Source: Cyclobacterium qasimii M12-11B | GTDB lineage: Bacteria > Bacteroidota > Bacteroidia > Cytophagales > Cyclobacteriaceae | NCBI RefSeq assembly: GCF_000427295.1 | Contig: NZ_ATNM01000114.1 | Span: 1-64,000 of the forward strand | DNA length: 64,000 nt | Direction of reading: 5' to 3' | In this document: in pieces, positions 1 through 9,439 of the stretch | Layout: every line of letters starts with the position of its first letter | Position numbering within the stretch: the stretch's first letter is position 1 | The notes under the pieces: model-generated | What the model saw: the letters and a program-made list of their open reading frames with translations, nothing else | Databases searched by the model: none | What the model was told of the DNA's origin: nothing | Made by a program: the position numbers and the translations under genes

Positions 1-770
1 ACTATAGCTCCTTTTTCGGGAGTATTCATTTACTGGACGAAGGGCTTTGTAAATTCATAATAACGGATGTATTTGAAATGCTTATCTCTTACTGCGCGTT
101 GCATGTCATAGCGCTCGTCCATACGGTCCCTGGAAGCATATACATAATCTCTTGCCGGTCTTAGATCAGTGCCAAGGAAAGCCCTTCTTTGCATGTTTTC
201 TGGTATGAAAATGCCTGCTAGGTTTAAAACGGTAGGCGCCAAATCTACAAAAATAACCAATTCATCTTCAGCTTTTCCAGCACTTTGGGGGAACCAAATG
301 GCGATAGGCTTCCGGCGCATATACGATTAAAGGTATTTTTAAACCTGTGTCATACAGCCACCTTTTATGCATTGGCACACCAGCGCCATGGTCGGGATAA
401 AACAAGAAAATGGTGTTGTCTACTAAATCGCCTTCTTTTAATTCGTCCACAATAGCTGCAACATAATTATCAAGCGCTGTAATATTGTTATAATACCTGG
501 TCTACAATTCATTGACTATTTCAGTATTTGGAAAATAGGTTGGAAGACGAACCGCTCCTGATTTTATTAATTGGTCTTCGGGTTTTGCTTCAACTACATC
601 CAAATGCTTTGCTTTCAGATTTGTTGCACTTTCATGCGTACCTGTAAAGTTTAAAACTGCGAAAAACGGTTGGTCCTTGTTTTTTCTGTTTCTCCAATGC
701 GCATTTTTACCTGACTCATTCCAAATAATTAGATTAAAATGCCATTGCAAAATATATATTGGTGCCTTTC
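1..770 (-). pseudogene. Decayed sulfatase (heparan N-sulfatase-like), 5'-truncated
   Basis: Three adjacent minus-strand fragments read as consecutive parts of one sulfatase of the SGSH/arylsulfatase type. They contain NAHWRNR and FFAVLNFTGTHES, then RYYNNITALDNYVAAIVDEL, DHGAGVPMHKRWLYD and PLIVYAPE, then a C-terminal part with DLAPTVLNLAGI and YIRYYEF. The reading is broken by an in-frame TAG at 502-504, a one-base frameshift in the G run at 287-291, and an in-frame TAA at 30-32, after which the frame continues as MNTPEKGAI. The N-terminal third, which should carry the formylglycine motif CxPxR, is absent; homology starts near 770. The C-terminus runs off the left edge of the window. Two nonsense codons plus the missing N-terminus argue for real gene decay rather than sequencing error. 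Confidence 0.8.
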
Positions 771-917
771 ATTGATTTTCTTTTGAAAAGAACAATTAAT
801 GGAGATTGTTTTCCTAAATATTCGTGTTTTGGCTATCTTACTTTTTTAAAGTTTGAATTGGTAATAGGAAGAGGCTGACATGCTATTTAACCTAACCTAA
901 AATGCATTAGCTTAACT

Positions 918-1892
918 ATGAAAGTCCTCATTTTTGAAAGATATGGTTTACCTGAAAAGGTATTAAAATTAAGTGAGCAAGTAACTCCAGTGCCAAAGGA
1001 CAATGAAATCCTGGTGAAAGTCCATTGTACAGCGATCAATGACTACGACTGGAGCTTGGTCAGGGGAAAGCCATTTTTGTACCGCCTTATGTTTGGATTG
1101 ACCAAGCCAAAATCGAAAATCATGGGAATGGAATTGTCTGGAACAGTGGTTCAGGTGGGTGCTGAGGTACAAGATTTCGCTGTTGGAGATGAAGTATTTG
1201 GAGACATTTCCAATTATGGGTTTGGAACTTTTGCAGCCTACATCAGCATCAATGCTAAAGCGCTTGTACGCAAGCCAAAATCCATGTCATTTGAATCAGC
1301 AGCAGCCCTGCCTCATGCTTCTTTGTTGGCCCTTCAGGGCTTAAGAGATATTGGCAAGATAAAAAAAGGCATGAAAGTACTGATAAACGGTGCTGGAGGA
1401 GGCGTTGGAACTTTGGCTTTACAGCTGGCAAAGATTTATGCTTGTGAGGTAACAGGCGTAGACAATAGGGAAAAACTAGCAATGCTCAGGGCTTTGGGAT
1501 ATGATCATGTTATCGACTATAAAGTGGAAGATTTCACCAAAAATGGTCTTCAATATGATTTAATCCTCGATTGCAAAACCAACAAATCCCCATTCTCTTA
1601 CCATCGCTCCTTGAAACCTGAGGGCAACTACGTCAGTATCGGAGGTAACCTTATTGATCTGATAACTACCTTGATTTGGGGTAAGCTGCTGCAACCTTTT
1701 TCCAACAAAAAATTAAATATTCTAAGCCTTAAGCCCAATGCTGGTTTAGAAGAAATCGCAGGACTCTATGCCAAAAAACAGCTCAAACCTGTTATAGATG
1801 GTCCTTATCCCTTGGAGTCTGCCGCAGAAAAGCTACAGCTCTTTGGAGAGGGAAAACATATAGGAAAGGTAATTATCACCATTCACCCATAG
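918..1892 (+). CDS. NAD(P)-dependent zinc-free alcohol dehydrogenase / quinone oxidoreductase (MDR family)
   Basis: The 324-residue protein has the medium-chain dehydrogenase/reductase layout: a GroES-like N-terminal half (about residues 1-125) and a Rossmann half. The dinucleotide motif is INGAGGGVGTLALQLAK near residue 157. The cysteine and histidine ligands for catalytic zinc are absent, as in the quinone oxidoreductase and zeta-crystallin branch, so NAD(P)H-dependent reduction of quinones or activated alkenes is the expected chemistry. The substrate cannot be told. It stands alone, with about 150 bases of empty DNA on its left and 390 on its right. The start is the ATG at 918, followed by the typical MKVLIFERYGLPEKV opening. 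Confidence 0.85.
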   Translation: MKVLIFERYGLPEKVLKLSEQVTPVPKDNEILVKVHCTAINDYDWSLVRGKPFLYRLMFGLTKPKSKIMGMELSGTVVQVGAEVQDFAVGDEVFGDISNYGFGTFAAYISINAKALVRKPKSMSFESAAALPHASLLALQGLRDIGKIKKGMKVLINGAGGGVGTLALQLAKIYACEVTGVDNREKLAMLRALGYDHVIDYKVEDFTKNGLQYDLILDCKTNKSPFSYHRSLKPEGNYVSIGGNLIDLITTLIWGKLLQPFSNKKLNILSLKPNAGLEEIAGLYAKKQLKPVIDGPYPLESAAEKLQLFGEGKHIGKVIITIHP

Positions 1893-2281
1893 TCACTACT
1901 AGGTTGCAAAAAAATGATCCTCTTTCAAGCCATTTTAGAAACCGACAGCTAAAATAAACTCCTATGGTAGGCCATTGACCTTAGCCTCTAGTTATCCTTA
2001 CAACATCCCCACATTTTTACCATTCATTATTTTCATTTGATTTTTTGCTTTCTTATCAATTTTCAGCCTGGTATTTTTTCAAAAACAACCCTTTGGCTGA
2101 ATAATAAACTTAAGTTTTAAAAGAAGTTTTGTATTAAGTTTTAAGTGCCATTGTCTCTTATAAACTTAAAGCTATGTGATTTTTGAGCGTTATTTATAAG
2201 CCCATTTTATAAATTATTCCTATATTTATTTGTTATTAAACAAAGCCAATTTTACTTAATTATTATTTAAACCCAAAATAT
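1893..2281. other. Intergenic region with a short AT-rich direct repeat
   Basis: No coding potential is visible. The only structure seen is a perfect 11-base direct repeat, TTAAGTTTTAA, at 2110-2120 and 2134-2144, 24 bases apart and about 140 bases upstream of the next gene. It could be a regulator site but may simply reflect AT-rich composition. Confidence 0.3.
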
Positions 2282-2680
2282 ATGAATATTACATTAGCTG
2301 ATGCTGAAAAAATCATAACCGCCGCCAAGAAGAAAGCCAAGGCCATTGATACTAAAATGAATATCGCAGTAGTAGACGCAGGAGCCAATCTTCTTGCTTT
2401 TGCACGGATGGATGGAGCTTGGTTAGGTTCATTGGACATTTCCATAAAAAAGGCCAAAACAGCTCGTTTTTTTGACATGAACACTGGAGCAATAGGTGAG
2501 TTGTCACAACCAGGTGGGTCCTTATACAATATTGAGAATTCCAACAATGGACTCATCACTTTCCCTGGTGGTGTACCTTTAAAAAATAGCGCAGGGGACG
2601 TTGTTGGTGCAATTGGCGTCAGCGGAAGTGCTGTCGAAAATGACCATGCCGTAGCTGAAGCAGGAGCAAAAGCTTTATAA
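2282..2680 (+). CDS. GlcG/HbpS-like (DUF336) protein
   Basis: The 132-residue protein belongs to the GlcG/HbpS (DUF336) fold: [19 protein letters not shown] at the start, [21 protein letters not shown] in the middle, and the family-typical glycine-rich stretch [21 protein letters not shown] at the end. No signal peptide is seen. Members have been linked to heme binding and to accessory roles next to glycolate or diol metabolism, but many are of unknown function. Length is normal for the family. It is monocistronic and followed by a strong hairpin terminator. Confidence 0.85.
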   Translation: MNITLADAEKIITAAKKKAKAIDTKMNIAVVDAGANLLAFARMDGAWLGSLDISIKKAKTARFFDMNTGAIGELSQPGGSLYNIENSNNGLITFPGGVPLKNSAGDVVGAIGVSGSAVENDHAVAEAGAKAL

Positions 2681-2697
2681 AGCTAAAATTTATTTTT

Positions 2698-2737
2698 GCC
2701 GGGAAATTTGCGAGAATTTCCCCGGCATTGTTTTACT
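2698..2737 (+). terminator. Rho-independent terminator
   Basis: GCCGGGAAATT pairs with AATTTCCCCGGC (one bulged C) around a 6-base loop, followed by a T-rich stretch. It lies 18 bases after the stop of the GlcG-like gene. Confidence 0.8.
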
Positions 2738-2820
2738 TTATCATCGTTTCAATTCAATTTTCTTTTACAGACTAATCTACCAGATTCATCTCTTTCCACG
2801 ATTAATTGAGGCCCTTTAGG

Positions 2821-3699
2821 TTATTCAAATGTCTTTTGAAAGTCCTTCTTATAGGATTTAGGAGTCATCCCCATTCTTTCTTTAAATTGCCGGTTAAAAT
2901 TAGAAAGCGTATTGAACCCGCTTTCATAACTTACTTCACTGATATTAAGATTTTCGGTAGGTAACAGTTTACAAGCATGACTGATCCGGACTTCTGACAA
3001 AAAATCTGAAAAGGATTTATTCATCCTTGATTTAAAATAACGGGAAAAGGAACTGCTCGTCATGTTTATCATTGCAGCCACTTCTTCCTGTTTAATATCG
3101 TGTTGAAACTGGTCCATTACAAATTCATATACCCTACTCATTCGGTCCTTTTCAGATTCTTTATTGGCATTGGTATATCCTGCCTGAACAATCGGCTTGA
3201 CTTCATTTGACCTGGAAATGAGCAATAATATTTCAAGCAGTCCGATAATTCTTTCCAAACCTTTCTTATGCACCAAATTTATCAATTGCATCTTGATCAG
3301 TTCATTGGTTTCCCCCATTATCTCCAGCCCAAGTGAAGCTCTTTTGAGCAAGGCATGCAACTCTTCATATTCCTCTTTTTCACCTAAATATTTTGGGCCT
3401 AAAAAATCTTCAGGAAAATAGACCACTATTCCCCTAGTCTTAAGCTTACTCTCCTTTTCGAAATATTCTTGGTCATTCCTCCACAGATGGGGTAAATTAG
3501 GACCAGTAACCACCAGGTCATTAGGTTTGAATGGACGCATATCATCACCTATAAATCTGGTCCCTTTTCCTTCGAGAACCAAAAAAAGCTGATACTCTGG
3601 ATGGAAATGCCAATTTTTATCAAAAGTTGGTGCTATCAGTTCTTTTACCACAAAAGCACTTTGCTCTGGGATGCGTGATTTTTGGAAAGCTTTTTTCAA
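2821..3699 (-). CDS. AraC-family transcriptional regulator with cupin sensor domain
   Basis: The N-terminal half is a cupin-type sensor (NWHFHPEYQLFLVLEGKGTR, then NDLVVTGPNLPHLWRND). The C-terminal about 100 residues form the double helix-turn-helix of AraC/XylS proteins, ending in the signature SEVSYESGFNTLSNFNRQFKERMGMTPKSYKK (residue blocks around positions 245-280). The reading frame stays open to 3921, but that extension crosses the promoter and start of the divergent gene and encodes implausible sequence. TTG at 3699 gives a 292-residue protein of normal length that begins MKKAFQKSRIPEQSAF. The gene is divergent from the ThuA/dehydrogenase operon, so a sugar-responsive activator of that operon is the natural reading. 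The ligand is unknown. Confidence 0.88.
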   Translation of the reverse strand: MKKAFQKSRIPEQSAFVVKELIAPTFDKNWHFHPEYQLFLVLEGKGTRFIGDDMRPFKPNDLVVTGPNLPHLWRNDQEYFEKESKLKTRGIVVYFPEDFLGPKYLGEKEEYEELHALLKRASLGLEIMGETNELIKMQLINLVHKKGLERIIGLLEILLLISRSNEVKPIVQAGYTNANKESEKDRMSRVYEFVMDQFQHDIKQEEVAAMINMTSSSFSRYFKSRMNKSFSDFLSEVRISHACKLLPTENLNISEVSYESGFNTLSNFNRQFKERMGMTPKSYKKDFQKTFE

Positions 3700-3726
3700 T
3701 AGTAATTTTTTTATGTTACATATTCC

Positions 3727-3779
3727 AATAAAAATAGTTATAAATGATAAAAAACAGTCATAATAAGATAAAAAACAGT
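3727..3779 (+). promoter_or_regulatory. Tandem direct repeats, probable AraC operator
   Basis: Two perfect copies of GATAAAAAACAGT lie at 3746-3758 and 3767-3779, start to start 21 bases apart. A degenerate third copy (AATAAAAATAGT) sits near 3727-3738. About two helical turns between direct repeats is the classic spacing of AraC-family sites. They lie in the divergent gap between the AraC gene and the ThuA/dehydrogenase operon. Binding is inferred, not shown. Confidence 0.55.
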
Positions 3780-3853
3780 AAGCATGATGACAATAAAACG
3801 CCCAAATTAGTATCTTGAATAAGTAGTACAATATTACCCAATCAACAATTACA

Positions 3854-6800
3854 ATGAAGAACCCAGGGATAATTGCCATTGCCATGCTTATATGGATGTC
3901 ATGTGGCACCAAGTCTAACAAGATTGAGCTATCCGATGAGCCCAGAAGGGCGGAAATATTATTCCTCGGTCACGAAAGCACACACCATGATTCAGAAAAG
4001 TTAATGTCAATCCTTGGCAAGCATTTATTCCAACAGGGAATCAATCTAAGCTATACAACCGATCCTTCTGATCTAAATGAAGAAAAATTACGGCTTTATG
4101 ACGGCCTAATCATCTATGCCAATCATGAAATGATTTCAGATGAACAAGAGATAGCCCTTAAAAATTATATTGAAAGTGGAAAGGCACTGATACCCATTCA
4201 CAGTGGTTCCTTTGTTTCCAAAATTCTAATTGGTTTATAGAAGCTGTAGGAGGACAATTTTCCACTCATGGAACAGGGGAATTCTCTACTACCATTACTG
4301 ATCCCTCTCACCCGGTAATGGACGGCATTTCTATTTTCACAACCTGGGATGAGACCTATATCCACAGCCGGTTAAATGATGACATGACCATATTAATGGA
4401 AAGGGCTGAAGGAGACAAGAAAGAACCCTATACCTGGGTAAGAGAACAAGGAAAAGGACGCGTTTTTTATACTGCCTATGGTCATGACGAAAGAACGTGG
4501 AATCAACCTGAATTTCAAAAACTAGTTGCGAATGGTGTATTATGGGCGATAGGAGATAAAGTGGCGGAGCAGGTAGCTGAATTTGATATTCCCCAGCCTC
4601 AATTTGAAGACGCTATTATTCCAAACTATGAAAACAAAGATCCTGCACCAAGATACCAACTTCCACTTTCTCCCGAAAAATCAATGAAATTGGTACAGGT
4701 TCCTGTGGGATTTGAATTACAGCTTTTTGCCTCAGAGCCAGACATTATCAACCCAATGGCCATTGCCTGGGATGATAGGGGTCGTCTTTATGCGATTGAA
4801 ACAGCTGACTACCCCAATGAGGTAAGGCAAAATGGTGGCAATGATAAAATCAAGATTCTGGAGGACACCGATGGTGATGGAAAGGCTGATAAAATCACTG
4901 TTTTTGCAGACGGCTTGAATATCCCAACCAGTATGGTCTATGTCAATGGAGGTATATTACTTTCTATGGCACCAGATTTCATATTTCTAAAAGACACCGA
5001 TGGGGACGACAAGGCAGATATAAGGGAAACCGTTATTACCGGCTGGGGTAAAAGTGATACCCATGCAGGCCCTTCTAATTTAAAATATGGATTCGACAAT
5101 AAGATTTGGGGTGTTTTAGGCTACTCCGGTTTTAAAGGAGAAACAGAAGGAAAAGCCTTATCCTTTAGTCAAGGAGTGTACCGTTTTTCTCCTGATGGAA
5201 CGAACCTGGAATTTCTTGGCAATACCAGTAACAACACCTGGGGTTTAGGCTTCACTGAAGATTTCAACACTTTTATTTCTACAGCAAATGGCCAGCACAG
5301 TGCTTATTTGGCTATGCCCAATAAATTTGTAAAACGACCTGTTAATGGTGGTTCGGTCAATGCCGTTCATGGTATAGACAGCCATTATGATATGCCGCAC
5401 CTTACTCCTTTTTTACGTCAGGTGGATTGGCATGGTAGCTACACTGCCGCTGCAGGACACAATTTCTACACTGCAAGGAATTTCCCTAAAGCTTACTGGA
5501 ACAGGATAGCCTTTGTAGCTGAACCTACGGGACGGGTATTACACAATGCCATCATAGAACCTAAAGGTTCAGGTTTTAAAGAGAAAAATGGCTTTAATCT
5601 ATTGGCAAGTTCAGACGAATGGTTTTCCCCTGTACATGCTGAAGTAGGCCCTGATGGTGCCGTCTGGATCGCAGATTGGTACAACTTTATCATCCAGCAC
5701 AATCCTACACCAAAAGGATTTGAAAATGGGGAAGGCAATGCCTACATCAATCCACTCCGAGATTCCAAACATGGAAGAATTTATCGCTTGATTTACAAAG
5801 GAGGGGAATACAAAACGATGAACATTGATCCTTCCATTAATAAAGACCTTGTTAGTGGCTTGAAAAGTGACAATATGTTTTGGAGGATGACCGCTCAGAA
5901 GCTAATTGTAGAAAATAACAATACCTCGATAATTGAAGATCTTCTTCAACTTATAGCTAACCAATCTCTAGATGAAATCGGTTTAAATTCTCCAGCCGTT
6001 CATGCCTTGTGGACCCTGCATGGGTTGGACGCACTTGATGGTAGCAATACTAAGGCTATTGATGCCGTGATAAAAGCTTTAAAGCATCCTGCTGCAGGTG
6101 TGAGAAAAAGTGCCATTCGGGTATTACCAAAAAGCGAGGCGACTCTACTAGCAATTTTGAATGCCAATCTCATCAATGATGAAAATCTTAATACCAGAAA
6201 GGAGGCATTGCTTGCCATTGCAGAAATGCCCATTTCTGCTGATGTTTCAGGTTTCCTTTTATCAGCCAGTCAAGACGAGAAAAATGCTTCGGATGAATAC
6301 CTTCCTCAAGCATTGTTTGCTGCAGTAATCACACATCCATTCGCCTTCGATGCATCTTCAACAGCGCTTAATCAGATTGACAAAGTAGATTCTTTATTGA
6401 CATTGGAAGAGCGGGTAGGCAAAAGCCTTATTGAGGAACAATACAGTTTAGATAGAAAGTCTGGGGTTCCATTTCCACCACAAATAGCGGGAAAAGAAAT
6501 TCGCATCCAAGCCACAATAAGCAAGTCCGATGAAGCTCTGGAAGGGATAATCATGGCGCAGGGTAACAAGACCAATGGCTATAGTTTGTATATACTTAAT
6601 AATAACATTTACTGGTTGGTAAAACAAAATGGCAAAACCTACCAGGCTGTTTTCAACGGCAAAATACCCGATCAGCAATTTGTATTGAACGCAAGCCTGG
6701 AGAATCGTGGAAAGATGGCATTAAGCATTGATGACAATCAGGTTTCAAAAAGCAAAGCAGCGGGTCTTTTCACCAAGGATTTTGATCAGGAAAGGGTTAG

Positions 6801-7350
6801 AATAGGTCATGACAATATGGGTACTTCCCAAGTAGGTAATTACAAGGATCGCTTTTATTTTAACGGAAGAATAAATCCCAGGTCTTCCTACCTAAACCTT
6901 AAACTTCCAATAGAAGGTGATGAACCTGAAACTACCGAGCCAGAACAAGGTCAGGCTCAAACAAACAATGTAGGTTCAGTTACCATCAAAATGGGGGTAA
7001 TTGCACATGAAATGAAATTTGATAAGGCCACTTTCAAAGTAAAGGCAGGACAGCAGGTCACGATTGATTTCGTGAACAATGACTTTATGCAACACAACCT
7101 ACTGGTAGGGAAATCGGGAAGTTTAGAAACCATAGGCAAGGCTGCGGATGCATTGGCGAGAGACCCAAATGGCATCAAAATGAATTTCGTGCCAAAAATA
7201 CCCGAAATAATTGCTGCAACTCCTCTGGTTGATCCGGAAGGAAATGAAAGCCTTGTTTTTACTGCTCCCACCACACCGGGAGAATACCCTTTCCTTTGTA
7301 CTGTTCCTGGACATTGGAGAATTATGAATGGAATTATGATTGTTGAATAA
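3854..7350 (+). CDS. Secreted fusion: ThuA-like + membrane-bound-type dehydrogenase + HEAT + LamG-like + cupredoxin (frameshifted)
   Basis: With one base restored at the T run 4211-4213 (TCC TTT TGT TTC, giving SFCFQNSNWF), this is one 1165-residue lipoprotein; its lipobox cysteine follows MLIWMS near residue 17. Domains in order: ThuA-like amidotransferase fold (about 30-230, FLGHESTHHDSEKLM); the beta-propeller dehydrogenase found in large planctomycete-type proteins (about 275-640, FELQLFASEPDIINPMAIAW, with two DTDGDGKAD-like calcium loops); alpha-helical HEAT-like repeats (about 650-840); a LamG/concanavalin-like domain (about 860-1020); and a C-terminal type 1 copper domain (about 1035-1165). 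The copper ligands are visible as MQHN, then FLCTVPGHWRIM (Cys, His, Met). The protein probably oxidises a carbohydrate outside the cytoplasm and passes electrons to its own blue-copper domain. It heads an operon with the epimerase and Gfo/Idh genes. The break may be a sequencing error or a real mutation. Confidence 0.8.
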
Positions 7351-7372
7351 GATTTTAAACAAAAAATAAACA

Positions 7373-8233
7373 ATGGCTTTAGACATTAAATTGGCAGTCA
7401 GTACCTGGTTGTGGACCTCCCCTTTTAGCTCCGACACCATATCCCTTTTTCCTAAAATAAAGCAAATGGGCTTTGATGCAGTGGAGATCCCAGTAGAGGA
7501 TCCTTCTATAATTAATACAGAGATAGTAGAAAAGGCATTAAAAGACAATGGACTCAGCCCTATTATTTGTGCTGCTTTTGGACCAAGTCGGGACCTAACG
7601 CATGATGACCCTGGTTTTCATAAAACCAGTTTTGATTATATACAGGCCTGTTTTGATATAAGTGCTTCCTTAGGAGCTGAATTTGTGGCTGGCCCCATGT
7701 ATTCTGCTGTAGGAAAGGCTCGGTTGGTCTCTCCAGAACAAAAGAAAATCGAATGGGATAGGGCTGTAAATAATTTGCACAAGGTTTGTCAGATGGCAGA
7801 AAAATCAGGTCAGAAAATTGCTTTGGAGGCTTTAAATCGATTTGAAACGGATCTGATCAACACAACTTCCGACTTGATGCAATTAATTTCTGACATCAAC
7901 CATCCAGCTGCCAGGGTATTATTGGATGGGTTTCACATGAATATTGAAGAGCCCAGCATTGAAGCTGCAATTCTGCAGGCAGGTGAAAAGTTGATACATG
8001 TTCAGGTGTCGGAAAACAACCGTGGAACTCCCGGTACGGGCCAAACAAGGTGGGACGACTTTAAATCTGGACTTGAGAAGGTCAATTATCAAGGTGTGGT
8101 CACCATTGAGAGTTTTACTCCTGAAATAAAAGAGCTGGCCGGAGCAGTTTGCATATGGCGACCTTTGGCAGAGAGTCAGGATAAATTTGCTTCTGAAGGG
8201 TTCAATTTTCTAAAAAATTGGGCCAAAAACTAA
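7373..8233 (+). CDS. Sugar isomerase/epimerase, D-tagatose 3-epimerase-like TIM barrel
   Basis: The 286-residue TIM-barrel protein matches the ketose 3-epimerase group so closely that residue numbers coincide with the Pseudomonas cichorii enzyme: Glu152 and Glu158 in LEALNRFE, Asp185 and His188 in LLDGFHMNIEE, Arg217 in SENNRG, and Glu246 in TIESF. The one metal ligand that differs is position 211, which is Gln (HVQVSENNRG) where the characterised enzymes have His. Expected role: C3 epimerisation of a keto-sugar, or dehydration/isomerisation of a related oxidised sugar. No signal peptide is visible, so it acts in the cytoplasm. It starts 22 bases after the dehydrogenase fusion and is co-transcribed with it. 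Confidence 0.85.
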   Translation: MALDIKLAVSTWLWTSPFSSDTISLFPKIKQMGFDAVEIPVEDPSIINTEIVEKALKDNGLSPIICAAFGPSRDLTHDDPGFHKTSFDYIQACFDISASLGAEFVAGPMYSAVGKARLVSPEQKKIEWDRAVNNLHKVCQMAEKSGQKIALEALNRFETDLINTTSDLMQLISDINHPAARVLLDGFHMNIEEPSIEAAILQAGEKLIHVQVSENNRGTPGTGQTRWDDFKSGLEKVNYQGVVTIESFTPEIKELAGAVCIWRPLAESQDKFASEGFNFLKNWAKN

Positions 8234-8271
8234 TAAAATTCAATCGTTTAACCCAAATAATTTGTTGACAC

Positions 8272-9384
8272 ATGAATAAAAAATTGAACATAGCGATCAT
8301 AGGATTGGGATTTGGTGCAGAGTTTATTCCGATTTACCAAAAACATCCCTTGGCCAATATTTATGCTATTTGCCAGCGGAACAAAGAAAAACTTGACGAA
8401 ATTGGAGATGCTTTCGGTATTGCCAAAAGATACACCGACTATGATGAACTGCTAAAAGACCCCAATATCGATGCAGTTCACATTAACACCCCCATCCAGG
8501 CACATGCGGAACAATCCCTTAAAGCATTAAGGGCTGGCAAACATGTAGCCTGTACGGTACCCATGGCCACCACGGTAGAGGAATGTCGCCAAATCGTAGC
8601 CGAAACCAAAAGAACAGGCCTTACCTATATGATGATGGAGACTGTGATTTACAGCCGGGAATTTCTTTTTGTAAAAGAAATGTACGAAAGTGGCGCTATG
8701 GGTAAATTGCAATTTTTACGTGCGAGTCATCAACAAGAAATGGCTGGCTGGCCTGGGTATTGGGAAGGCCTTCCTCCTATGCACTATGCCACGCATTGTG
8801 TCGGGCCAGTTCTGGCTTTGCCAAAAGCAGAAGCTGAATATGTCTCCTGTTTTGGATCAGGTAGGATCGATGAAAACCTGATTGAAAAATACGGCTCTCC
8901 ATTTGCGGTAGAGAGTTGCCATATCAAATTAAAAGATTCGGATCTTTCAGCCGAAGTTACCCGCTCACTTTTCAATACCGCACGTCAATACCGAGAGAGT
9001 TTTGACGCTTATGGATCTGAGAAATCCTTTGAATGGACCTTAATCGAAAACGAAGACAGTGTGGTACATACAGGAGAAATACCTGAAAAGGTTAAAATCC
9101 CAGATTATGCCCACCTACTTCCAGAAGAAATTGCCCCCTTTACTACTGCAGGAGTATATGATGATGATGACAACCAGCACCTTTCTTTTATTCAAGGAGC
9201 TGGACATGGAGGATCACATCCGCATCTTGTACATGAATTTATAGCTGCATTACAGGAAGACAGAGCACCTTATCCAAACGCCCGGCAATCTGCCAACATA
9301 ACTTGTGTAGGTATTTTAGCCCATGAATCAGCTATGAAAGGGGGCGAAAAAATCAAACTTCCTGATTTTACTTTCAATAAATAA
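8272..9384 (+). CDS. Gfo/Idh/MocA-family protein with altered EKP motif
   Basis: The 370-residue protein has an N-terminal Rossmann fold (IAIIGLGFGAEFIP; the usual GxGxxG is GLGFGA) and the C-terminal alpha/beta domain of the Gfo/Idh/MocA family. The catalytic-lysine motif EKP is replaced by TVP at residues 95-97 (HVACTVPMATT), so the standard lysine is missing. It lacks a Tat or Sec signal, so it is cytoplasmic. It sits 38 bases after the epimerase and is the last gene of the operon before a strong terminator. Together with ThuA and the epimerase it fits processing of an oxidised sugar. Whether it still performs NAD(P)-linked redox chemistry is uncertain. Confidence 0.85.
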   Translation: MNKKLNIAIIGLGFGAEFIPIYQKHPLANIYAICQRNKEKLDEIGDAFGIAKRYTDYDELLKDPNIDAVHINTPIQAHAEQSLKALRAGKHVACTVPMATTVEECRQIVAETKRTGLTYMMMETVIYSREFLFVKEMYESGAMGKLQFLRASHQQEMAGWPGYWEGLPPMHYATHCVGPVLALPKAEAEYVSCFGSGRIDENLIEKYGSPFAVESCHIKLKDSDLSAEVTRSLFNTARQYRESFDAYGSEKSFEWTLIENEDSVVHTGEIPEKVKIPDYAHLLPEEIAPFTTAGVYDDDDNQHLSFIQGAGHGGSHPHLVHEFIAALQEDRAPYPNARQSANITCVGILAHESAMKGGEKIKLPDFTFNK

Positions 9385-9407
9385 TCCCTCCTATTTCATC
9401 TTTCAGG

Positions 9408-9439
9408 CCCGGATTTCAATCAATCCGGGTCATTTTTTT
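9408..9439 (+). terminator. Rho-independent terminator of the ThuA/epimerase/Gfo operon
   Basis: CCCGGATT pairs perfectly with AATCCGGG around a 6-base loop (9408-9429), followed by a run of seven T at 9433-9439. It lies 24 bases after the stop codon. Confidence 0.88.

Noticed and set aside
3700-3921. N-terminal extension of the AraC regulator to 3921 with several hydrophobic stretches
   Set aside because: It crosses the divergent promoter and the start of the ThuA fusion gene; the sequence is low-complexity and the TTG at 3699 gives a normal family length and start.
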